DNA of 64,000 bases from positions 13,194,974-13,258,973 of the forward strand of contig NC_060024.1 in assembly GCF_021134715.1 (NCBI RefSeq), in the 5' to 3' direction. Origin of the DNA: Daphnia pulex (lineage: Eukaryota > Arthropoda > Branchiopoda > Diplostraca > Daphniidae). Shown one piece after another: positions 50,850 through 61,999 of the stretch. A model generated the notes under the pieces. That model made no database searches. It had not been told where the DNA came from and worked only from the letters and a program-made list of their open reading frames with translations. Position 1 is the stretch's first letter, and every line of letters begins with the position of its first letter. The position numbers were made by a program, and so were the translations under genes.

Positions 50850-51445
50850 TCAAACACTTTTCTGGGGTGTTGGCTCATTCTGAACAGTCATCATGTGCTT
50901 CTCAGCTTGACTTTGAAGAAGACGAACCCTCTTTCTAGTGTAATGTTGCCAGTGAAGGATTTGTTGATCATCAATGAAGCGAGCACACTGGCCATTCACA
51001 ACCTCCTTTCTGAAATGCTCATATTGAAGCAAGTCTAGGAAATGCAAACACATTGGGTACCTGGAAAATAATGAAATTGTAATTTCTAGTTAGGGTAAAT
51101 TGCAAGTGAATTGGTGTACTTCAAATATTTTGCATAAGCAGGCTCCTTCCAATACTGTAAATACTTGATGTAGTTGACAAACGCCGGATCCTTAAAATAG
51201 CCACGTTGAGCAAGGACTAGTGTAAACAAGGCATAATGAAAGTGTTGATTTTAAAAATAGACCAAATACTTACAGTGCAGATAATTTGGATTTGCGAAAC
51301 ATTGCACAAATTCTAGTTCCACCTGAAATCGAATCCTTTGTTGTTCATCAGTTTCTACCCATCGGAAAAAGGAATAATAACATAGCAATGAGAATCTGTA
51401 TTGAAAACGACTACACTTCACGATATATTTACCTCTGGTGCTCAT
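50850..51445 (-). CDS. MED31: MED31, Mediator complex subunit 31
   Basis: A small conserved (SOH1) subunit of the Mediator middle module, which links transcription factors to RNA polymerase II. Coding exons are 51445-51433 (13 nt, MSTR plus one base), 51354-51274, 51216-51120 and 51060-50850, with GT-AG introns of 57-78 bp. Phases close to give 133 residues, like human MED31. The signature runs [58 protein letters not shown] and [20 protein letters not shown], then [16 protein letters not shown]. The tail ([10 protein letters not shown]) is short compared with the Gln-rich fly tail. Exon 1 is the least certain part: it uses the only nearby ATG with a matching phase-1 donor (AGAG/GTAAAT). It is convergent with URAD; the stop codons are about 230 bp apart. 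Confidence 0.93.
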
Positions 51446-54400
51446 TGCGAAGCAAACAACGAAATAACGTAGTTTGCTTCAACAGTTTTGGAAATCTAGA
51501 AACGAGGCAACCGGACAGAATGGAAACGTCAGACAACAACTTGAAATGGAAATTGGAAAGCGTCAACTTTTGCAATTTGTCGTCTGCTTGATCAATTGAT
51601 GCCATCTAGAAAGAAATCGAGAAAATATTAAAAATTGAATTAACTTAAAAAAATTTTTACAAAATAAAAAAAAAATTAAAACGATTTCAAATTTCATGCC
51701 CACAATTTATTAATGTGTGTGGTGGCCTTATCACACAGTTTGATTTCCGAATTTGGATAACATTTTGCGGTTGCGCTGCGCCGTAGGACCCTAATAAACC
51801 ATGAAGCCGCAGCTGATAGGCTAGACGGCTAGACTATACTAACTTCAGTTTGCACCGTGAGTTATTTTATTTTCCTGTAGGAGGTAAGATCAATAGAAGA
51901 ATTTAGATGGAATATGGAGTTGAAAAACAAAAATACCAAAATAAAAAAGTCAAATCAGAAAAATTATGAATTCAGCAGGAAAGGCGAACGGAAAAATAAA
52001 AAGATGGAATATATTACCGTGTGATTTCCAGTTGTTTCACATATGCGACATTCTACGCCTCCGTTACTATTTTATCGTCCTTTTCCAGAACGGAAATATT
52101 TGAAAGTAGGCTAATCAAAAATATTCAACCCAAACGAAATCTGTTGAAATTTTTCTTTGACTTTTGTTCTTATTTTCGCCACTTTTGATCGGATATCCGG
52201 TGCGGGGGCGATAGCATTCTACCATGTATAGGTCAGAAATATCATCTTAAAGTGTCATATCTACTCCGTGTATACGTGACATCCGGATAATGCACGCGGC
52301 CGTGAGGGCGGTGTATCATGTCTGAGTGCATATTCACGTATTGTACATGTGGTAGGTCTATACTACGTAGCCATCCTCCTGCGCACTCGGCGGATGTATA
52401 ATGGTTGGTTCTCACCTACGGCCCCGAGTTTTCCGGTAGACCATGCGACAATCAAGAGGATGAACGTATCAATCTTAATTCCCTGGTATTATCTAATAAT
52501 CGTGCTTGAAATTCCACTCTTCTATGATTATAAGTTCAATCAGCAAAGTGACGTGATTGGAGTAACAAATAGATTCAACGCGGATTTCTGCCGTCGGTCC
52601 GGGATAAATGATGGAGTAATATTCCATCATTGATAGCACAGAATTCAGTAGAGCGTAGGTAGCAACAGGTGGCGTGACATGACAAAAATGATCCAGCTGT
52701 TGCTGAGGCAGTGTGGGCTTTTATCAATCACCTGCCGCTTATTGCCTGACCCATATCAGCCTTTTTTTTTTTTACCTGAGGAGTTTCAAATTTTCGTGGA
52801 AAAGATTCTCATTACATTTCCCCGCCATATTAATAACGCTTTTGCCACTAGGTAGACGAACCGGTGGGCGGTGGCACGTGCGACGGACAATGCCCAAAAA
52901 CTGACTCCGCCTCGTCTCTATACTTTCGGCAACTGTTGTGATGTTAACCTGCCGTTGAAGGCAATTACAGCAAGCCCCCGATTCCATTTGCGTCACGTCG
53001 CCGAGTATATAGCAGTCGACGCAGAGAGGGGGGGGGGAAACAAAAAATTAAACAATGTAATAAACAAAACAAAAGGGCGACGCGAAATCTTATTAACGCA
53101 AAATATTAACGTCAAACAACTTGTCGACGCGTCAACGAAAATGGCAATCATATGCAGCCCACTGCTGGGGTACATCGTATTTTTTAACTAGTCTAGTAGA
53201 CGAATCATCATCTTTCTCCTGAACCTTTTGCTTCAAATGAACTGAGACTAGACATTAATATTTATCTGATCGCGTTATTTACAAAACAGCAAAGCGCATA
53301 GCATACAACTTATTAATCTAATGGTACTCAGCAGTAAGCGTGTTATACGTCGTATTAGGATGACAAGTTTCCTACCAGGTGAAATCTTCATTCGTGAATA
53401 TTCAAGTGAACATCTGATGCGATTTCGCATTCATTATTCAAATATTATAAAGAGTAGTACAAACACATTATATAGCTAGCGCTTTTAGCTGGGTAGCTAT
53501 ATGAAAATTGAGTGACAATTCAAAAAGAAAAGGAATAATCAGAAAACGGGATCAAAGGATTTGGTCGGATTTGATGGTCTTACGAAACGAGTGATGGGAA
53601 TAAGAATTCATTATGCAACAAACTGTGGGGAATTGAACGACAACGACTAAAAAATAACGGGTGGTTGCGTTATTTTTGTCTATTCTGTTAACGTGACCAT
53701 CATTAAGTGGCTATTAACGGGATCCAGTTACATAGACTTTAATGTCAACCATATACCGACTCTTTTTTTTTCTTTACTGAAATTATCAGAATGGGGAATA
53801 AGTAGGCTAATTATAATTGAATTGCCAGGAACACTTATTGACACATGCAAAAAATCTATAAACGAGTCGATCCTATTAGTCGCAAATGTTTCAATTATTC
53901 AACTCACGCCGCTGCAGCTATATAATGAAATCACCAAGAATTTGCAAGTCTTAATCATCCTTATGCAGCGCTATACATTATTTTCGACATGATGTCAAAA
54001 ATAGAATAGTTTGACATCAAAATAAAATCTTTCTTTTGTTTATAGTCTTCTTCCCTTTCTCACTCTTACGCGTACATGTCGAGGGGGTACGAGTGAATGA
54101 CATCAAGTCTAACTATACCGTCTTCAACCAGTTATACGGTACATAGAAAACATTGTAGGCTGTTGTCATGGAGAAGCAATTAGGGTCTATATTGTACTGT
54201 TGCCGTGAAGAAAAAATCCACCGGAAGAATAAGAAATTTAAGAATCAAATCAAAATATCGCCCTATATGCGTATTATTATTTCTCCTTCTAAGTAGAAAA
54301 TTTGACTGCGAATCCATCATGTAAGCAGCACATGCCAGCTATAGAAAAACAAAAGAGTATCCGAGAAACATTGTGTTCTATTCTCTCTATCTAAAAGGGA

Positions 54401-57400
54401 ATAACAGCTGATGATGTCACATCCTGCCATTACATTATCCAGTGCCAGAAAGCTTTTTTTTTTCTTCCGCTCCGGAATAAAATAAAAGGACACTGCTCTT
54501 AGGAGTGCAGCAGTGGGTCCTTTTTTAATATATAATACATATATATCAACCTCCAAGGGAGTAAAGAAAAAAGAAAAGTAGAATGATCGAATACATTACA
54601 GTGCGGATATGGATGGTGCCGTAACGGCGATGACGCCGGCGTTCAAAACGTTAATATCCCGACGAAATATATAGTAATGTGACGTGGTAATCGCTCACAA
54701 CAGAGGAAATTCACCACAAGTCCTCATCTGATGTAACAACCAACAAAGAAGCAATATTACAGTTGCAAATTCCAGCCAACTGCCAACCTTTGTATCGATA
54801 TTTTGGCCGGTGCAATCACACTCAGACTATATAGGATTGGCCATCGATCCATAACCATATGCCTACAGCACCACACATATGATTTGGCGTGCACAGGATA
54901 TGTATATAAATGATTGACTATCTAAAAGGTCTAGCTAATATAATAGCCTATTATTATTAATAAATAATTAATTGAATCTTTTAATTGAAATTGAATACCA
55001 CAAGCCTATCAACTAATTCCAGATAAATTAAAAAAACCTTCCGAATGGTTGGAGATGCAAATGATGGCCCATCTAAGAAATAGAATATCTTCGTCATTTA
55101 GCGAATAATGTGGAGCTGTGAGGATGAGGTAGGAGGAGGAGCAACAATCTTTCACGGTGTGTCACACGTAAGGGTAGTAGCCTACAGATTAGATTATATG
55201 CTACATCACGCTGGATTGAAACTGTTGTTGGTAGCCTACTATACGCCTCTTTGGGACTTGTGCAGTATAGCTTGTTGCTGAGCACTATTACTCGTTGCTG
55301 CTGCCCTTGTCTCGCTCGTCATTTTCAATCATGTCACGACGTCGTCTTGAATCAAAATCACATTTTTATATGGCGCAGACTGCTGTACAGCTGAGTGTCA
55401 CATTAGGGATGCAGCAGCAGCAACCAGCAGCAGCCAGCCAGACAGACAGGGAAAATAAAGAATAAGAAAATAAAAAAAGGTGAATTTTTTATTTCATTTC
55501 CTTCATTTTAGTTGGGAATTTCTTGACAGCCGAAACAAAATTTTCCTATTTTCGTCGACATGGAAACGCAAAAACGGATATATAAATCAGGACGAGCCAA
55601 TATGCAATTGCGCAGCATCGACTTAATATTATACAACCGCCCAAGATTTATCGATTTGCACAAAAGAAAAAGCCAATTTTAATTTTTAAATTCAATTTCA
55701 AAATATTCATTCACCGCCACAGAATAAAAAAAAGTAGCACACATAAAGAGACGAACCCGGATACTTATATTGAAATCTGGAAATGTCTCAAGGTATAGTA
55801 GTAGGCTATATAGTATAGGAAATCCCGCGAAACCCGACCAATATAAAAGGTTGCCAATTCAACGCTGAATACGAAATCAAACGTTTTCAGCGCGAAGAGT
55901 TGGATATGTACACATAGACACACACAAATAACGGCCTATATATATAAAAGCGAGGGGCGTGCCTTGATCAAAAACAATCTGAAAAGAATTTTGGTCGCTC
56001 CTTGGCTGATGGTGAATTATGAAAGAATAGAGACCGGCGCGTGTCTTCCATTTTGCGCGCGCTGCACGACGACGACGACATCGACTACTGCTGCTCCGCA
56101 CACTCCATCATGAACAGCAGCAGCACTTTAGATCTTTCCAGCCAGCACGGCTTGACGGCTGCACCTTTAGATATTCAGGCACTCTCCTATATACATGTAG
56201 TATATCGTCTCGCCACCGAATTGTATAAAACTAGTCCCATGTCCACCGCAGAAGCTCAGACTGGTGGAAGAGCGCGGGCGGTGTAGTAGTCGTTTATACA
56301 ATCCAGTTGAGAGCTAATGCTCTTTTTTTTTCTTATACTTTCAAATGAAGGCGGTCTCTCCTTTTATCTTCTCTACATCTCCCCACTGCTGCTGCTGGGT
56401 CTGATTCGATTATTCAGTGCTGTGTGCGCGATGTGTTCTTATTGCACCGGTGAAATGGCGAACATGCCGAGCAAAGCGGCCCATCAGTGATTACATTCTT
56501 TTCGTTTCTCCGAATCAGGGCAGTGCGTGCGTGTGTAGCGTATATATTCCCCCGACTCCCCCGTCTCATTAGAATATATCTACTGCCAACTGAATAGACA
56601 TATAGACGTACATAAGTGTATTAGATTTCCGAGTCTTGCTGCGATAGCCACTTTTATAATAAGCTTGGAATCTATATGTAGATGTGTGTGTACATGTGCG
56701 GTGTGTATGTGGCATACATTATACTATCAGTTGATAGTTCGGATTTCACCTTTAGACCTTATAGATTTCTCCGCACATCAGCTCGAATTTGATTAGAGAT
56801 TCGGACCGGTTTTGCGCATACAGCAGCAGCAGCTTCTGCATGTGACATCGGACAGCGCCGACATTTCCAGTCATTGAATTCCTCGTGTGATTGGAGGACG
56901 TTGATGGCTATTCAATACTGGCAGCTAGCTCAACCAGCAGCTCAATCAGTTCCGCATAGTCAACATTGCGCGTTGGTTGTATATCCAAAAAGACAAAAAA
57001 AGAGCGGCCATCTCGTTTGTATAGCGAAATCGATCGCCTGGTAATAATAAGTGAAACTTGGATTCTTTGGTGACCACCGGTAGATCCATCACGACCGCAT
57101 CCATCATCACGCAGCAGCAAGAGATTATTGGACAGATTCAATGGCCCATTAGTTCTTCGCCTATAGCTGCTCTGGTGTATAAACTGTACACACAATACAA
57201 AACGCCGGGGGTTTGGCGTTCATTTGCCAGCACAGCAGTTGGATCCCGCAAAACGCAATTCAGTCCCATCAGTGGATAATAGTGGATAATTATAACAACA
57301 ACGGGGAAGGGGGGGTCTCTCGTTTCACATCAAACGTATTTTCTCATATAATAGCAATCGAGAATCGGGTGCAAAATCAAGTTACAGGAGGATATATCAA

Positions 57401-57681
57401 ATATCAACGAAGCTATAGACGCGGGATTATTGGGTTACTACTGCGTTGCCCGAGAAAATCGCGCAGAAAAACTTAACTGAAAACCACACACGGTACATTT
57501 GTGATCGCGCTTTTTTCGTTGGTCGTTATATTGGTTGTGGATTGTATATGTAGTTGTTGTCGGACAACATTGTTTCGTCATCAATGGCAGCAGCTTTAAA
57601 AAGATCTTGACCCGAAAGCACTCACGGTAATACGTTACTAGCTTCCCGCGCTCGACCGGTTTCACTCGCCTGGTCGAACTA
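51446..57681. other. 6-kb intergenic region upstream of the opsin
   Basis: The left edge should hold the MED31 5' UTR and promoter. The rest is AT-rich with TATATA strings (54530-54550, 55940, 56160) and CAG/GCA runs (55411-55435, 56821-56830). No reading frame over 100 codons resembles a protein family. Opsin regulatory elements are expected toward the right end, but I cannot assign any. Confidence 0.5.
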
Positions 57682-60600
57682 ATGCACAACGGCGGCCGGA
57701 CGAAGATGGCCAGCACCAGCAGCACCTTGGCCATCCCTGCAAACACTTCGGGGACCTTTCTCGTGGGATTCATCTTCGACTTTGTGAAAGAGAGGCAAAG
57801 TGATTTAATGGAGAGCCAATTGATGACGAGCAACAATGACGCATCGCTAAACATTGTCAGTCGCATCGACATTGATGCTGAGCAGACAGACGCGGAATTG
57901 ATGGCCCATTTGTTGATGCCCGTCTGGGCCTACCAGTCGGCCGCCGTCTATTTGATCTTCATCAGCGTCCTCGGTCTCTTCATGAACATTGTCGTCATCC
58001 TAGTCATCGTCAACGATCCGCAGGTTGTTATCTTTAACGGATTATTAATTTATTATTATGCAACTTGGAATGTTTATAGTCAATTATTGAATTATAGAAA
58101 CTTTTAATCTATTTGCCATTCCGATGTTTATGTACTGGATAATTAACCTCTTATCTAATTACGACACAGAAGATGACGTCGCTGAATTGGATGTTGCTCA
58201 ATTTGGCCTGTTCCGACGGATTGATTGCCGGATTCGGGTATATTTCAATCAGTTTTTATACTTTAATCTAATAAATCGATGATGATGAAAGAATTTGATT
58301 ATTCAGGACGCCCATCTCGGCAGCTGCAGCTCTGCAATATAATTGGCCTTTCAGCGATGAATTGTGTGTCGCCTACGCCATGATCATGTCCACTGCAGGT
58401 GCGTCTTGAATTATTAATTTGAACAAAATTTAAATCTAATCATGTCTGGATGACGGTGGGTGTTGGACATAGGAATTGGATCGATCACGACATTGACGGC
58501 GCTGGCCTTGTGGCGATGTCAACTGGTCGTGTACTGCCCGGCCAAGCGGAGCGGGGCCTTCGCCAATCACCATAGCGGCGGCGGCGGCGGCGGCAGCGCC
58601 AAACTGGGCCGAGTCCAGGCCGCCGTTTTGCTGACTCTCATCTGGGCCTATTCGTTGGCCGTCACTTGCCCGCCGCTGTTCGGATGGGGACGCTACGACC
58701 GAGAAGCCGCCCACATCAGGTATGAAATAAGCAACACATTGAATGGATCCTGATTTACTAGGCATAATAAGTAATAAAATAGAGAGAATTGATACAGCTC
58801 TCTAATTCCCCGCCGTTCATATGCCATGTGGGTGTACAAGGTTCTTCACTTGAGTGCTTCTTCGAATTGCTACCAAAGGCCTTTTTTATCTTCTTTCAAT
58901 TAGACTATAGAGGCAAGAGACTATATTTCTCCGTATTAAAGGTTTAAGTTTCGATTCAGTTCAAATATGAATTCAATCAGTTCTATTGTGTGCTGCGCTG
59001 GGGATATATGGAGCTACACTTCAGTTTAGTCGCTGTGATGCCTCTCGGCCTGGAAATAGGCGCCGAAGATGAGACAAAACCAGAAGTTGCGATGCACATC
59101 AATGATGTCGAACTAGGCCGTCAAAGGAAGCGGCCAACTTTCCCACCATTCTTTCACTCTCTACCTCTGCGTTTGACGCGCTGCCATGGCTCTTTTGTGT
59201 GTCGTGCCGAGTTTGTCACCTCATCAAAAATATCCAGGCGCGCCCAGGCGCGCCGCCCAGGCTGCTGCTGCTCTTTTTTCTGCTCGGCAACGCCATTTTC
59301 ATCAGTTTGTCCCAAATTGCATCACGCCAAGTCGTAAACAAAGTTAAAGAACGGTTTTATGTCGTGTTTGTCGTCATCGCATATCAAATCTCGTCGTCGT
59401 CGTCGTCATCAAACGACTATCCTATATAGGTGCGTAGGCTACGTGCCGGCATAGTTGTGCGTCATCATCTCTGGTCGTGGGGTTGATTCTATTATTAACG
59501 ATGAAATAATGTACGCGTCTTTACTCGGTATAGGATGTCAGGAAACTATTTGATTAACTTGTCGTCCCTACACAAGTTTCATTGGGAGGGTAAAGGGACA
59601 AGTACTCATATCCATCCGTGTCGTCGTTATTTAATAGCTAGCGCAACCCATAGCTGGCACTGCTAACAGTTATTTCGGGTGGTCTATTACACATATTCAA
59701 ATCTGCCGGTAGAAATAGAGCAACTTTTTGTGCTATACATTTGGCATTTTTCTAACTTTCAGCTGGATGTCATATTACAACGGATTGATGTGCACAAATA
59801 GAAATGCGGAAGTTGGTTTATTCCCATCGGAGTTGTCCCTATTCTTCTTCGTCCCACTTTTTCGTCGTATTTCATGATTTGATAGGAGGCGTCATTAGGT
59901 GGAACCAATAATTTTGTAGACATATGACATCTAATCGCATTTCTCTCGTTTTGAATGCTCAGCTGCTCGGTCAACTGGGAGTCCAAGATGGCCAACAACC
60001 GCTCCTACATCCTCTACATGTTCGCCTTTGGATTATTCGTCCCGTTTCTCGTCATCATTTGCTCTTACGTCAGCATCCTACGCGTCGTCAAACAGGTAAT
60101 TTTGATAGATGGAGGGGCGGAACCTTTTCAGTTATGTAAAATGGCGTTGTGCTGTGCTGCTGTAATAATAGATACGGATCTATTACGGCTAGATAACAAG
60201 TAGAGTGTTTTGTTCGCGCTCTTTGTTATTCAATAAGTTCAATCGCATATGGCACGAAATGCCTATGTACATGTATACCAGGAATTCAACGTGTATACGA
60301 CGCAATTGCTGTGACGCAATGCATATAGTATAGGGCCATACACGGGGGAAACAAAAGTGCCAAAATGTGCTTTCAAATAAGCGCAGTCGATTCAACCATT
60401 TCTTTGTTGCAAGAAGATGTTGCGGTATTACGTAATCCGTAATAGGCAGCAGCAGCTGTTGCGGTTGCGACCAAAAACTTGTTTCTTATCGTCAGATTTT
60501 CAGACTAAATTTCTTGGCTCCTGCCTATAATCGACAAAGTTCTAAGGAGCGCCCATGTTGCCTCTATGTCTTTCCTTTATTCAGGGTAGATTGCTGACGC

Positions 60601-61843
60601 ACTATATAGAGAGCAAAAGATTTATTGGATAACATTTATAGATGGCCTTTCAGCCCTTCTACCTATACAATCTCAGTCGAACCGGCAAAGGAAAAAAAAA
60701 ACGTAGAAAGGATGATGTCATAAAAGATATTTATCTAACGCTCATCTCTTACATCACACTATGTTGTCTGGCGACATGTATAGACGGGCAAGTTCAAGAG
60801 GACCATGATGGCGACGCTTCAGCCGACGCCGCAACACCAAATCAGCGACCACCAAGCGAATCCGACGGCAAAGAAAATGGAACAGAAAAAGGGAAACGAC
60901 GCGGCCGAGAAGCGAGTGACGGTGATGGTGGCCTGTATGGTCGGCGCCTTTATGGCCGCCTGGACTCCTTATTCCATTCTGGCCCTCTTCGAGACTTTTA
61001 TCGGAGTCGCCGGCCATTCCGGCGGACCAGGCAGGAACATGTCGAACACGACGTTTAGCCTCGACGGCCAGCAGCAATTCAACGACAATCAGCCGACCAA
61101 TGAGGCAGACGACAGCCATTTCTTTTATTATTACGTCGGAACTATTTCGCCGGCATTCGCCACCATTCCGTCACTGTTCGCCAAAACATCCGCCGTCCTC
61201 AATCCGCTCATCTACGGACTTCTCAACACTCAGGTGAGTTCTCCCATCATCGATCCTAGACATACTATAGTATAACATTCCAATTAATTGAATAATATTG
61301 GCTTGACAGTTCCGGTCGGCTTGGGAGAAATTTACGACGCGGTTCCTTGGCCGCCGCTGTCTTTACCAACATTCCTCTAATAGGAATAAATTCAGTAGGA
61401 ATTTCCTGAATTGCGCTGATGGCGGTCGTGGATCTCCTTCTCTGAAGCAATCGATAACTGTCCACCTGTCGATGAAGGAAATCGTTTCCAGTGAGTCGCA
61501 ATCGGCTTACGTCATGGCCAGCACGGTGGGGGGCCAGCCGGGCATCACTTTGCTTCTTCATAAAGAAAACCAGGACGTCATGGATATGCGAGCCCAGCAG
61601 CATCATATTCATTCACCCTCGCTGACGTCATCCTCTTGTTCAATGGCCGATCCGGAGTCGTCCGTGTCCATCCGGATGAAATCCCTCAAGAATCCCGTTC
61701 GCCATCCCAATCAACAAGAAGAGCATCAACTGGATCATCACAAATTGGTGGTGGTCCGTTTGGTCTCGGACTCGACCAGTTGTTCCTGCATCAACGACGA
61801 CCACCTCCTTCCCCAGCAATCGACGGAAGAGTCGGCGTTCTAA
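57682..61843 (+). CDS. opsin (ciliary/pteropsin-like by motif)
   Basis: A seven-transmembrane, retinal-binding light receptor. Exons are 57682-58023, 58170-58237, 58307-58398, 58473-58719, 59963-60095, 60784-61233 and 61310-61843. Phases close to give 621 residues. TM1 contains YLIFISVLGLFMNIVVILVI, TM2 LNWMLLNLACSDGLIAGFG, and TM6 VACMVGAFMAAWTPYSILAL. TM7 reads SLFAKTSAVLNPLIYGLLN, with the Schiff-base Lys at about 428 and the NPxxY motif. Cys157 and Cys251 form the usual disulfide. Position 113 is Tyr160 and position 181 is Glu245, so Glu181-type counterion use is likely. The E/DRY site is Trp181-Arg-Cys. ECL2 (CSVNWESK) and TM7 resemble ciliary-type opsins; arthropsin is the alternative. 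A second Met (residue 9) could be the start. The exon 6 acceptor could be 9 nt later. The 177-residue tail is Ser/His-rich. AATAAA lies at 61978. Confidence 0.92.
58720..59962 (+). other. long opsin intron 4
   Basis: At 1.2 kb this is the longest intron of the opsin gene. It splits the second extracellular loop between His-Ile and the disulfide Cys. An open frame at 58990-59337 and a GTC/TCG run near 59391 are present. Nothing resembles an exon of the opsin or of another gene. Confidence 0.6.
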
Positions 61844-61977
61844 TAATCCACAACCAATTTTTTTTTCCCGCCAAAGAAATTCAAACGAGAAATCAACGAA
61901 AGTGATTCATCTAGAAATTCGCCGAATAATTGACGATGCCGACAAATTGAAAGAGAAAGAATTCGCAGCGCTGCTGA

Positions 61978-61983
61978 AATAAA
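61978..61983 (+). terminator. opsin polyadenylation signal
   Basis: A canonical AATAAA lies 135 nt past the opsin stop codon, giving a plausible short 3' UTR. Confidence 0.6.
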
Positions 61984-61999
61984 GGATTGTCGCAGTAGT

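Noticed and set aside
58990..59337. 115-codon frame inside the opsin intron
   Set aside because: No family resemblance. The opsin frame continues correctly from 58719 to 59963 without it.
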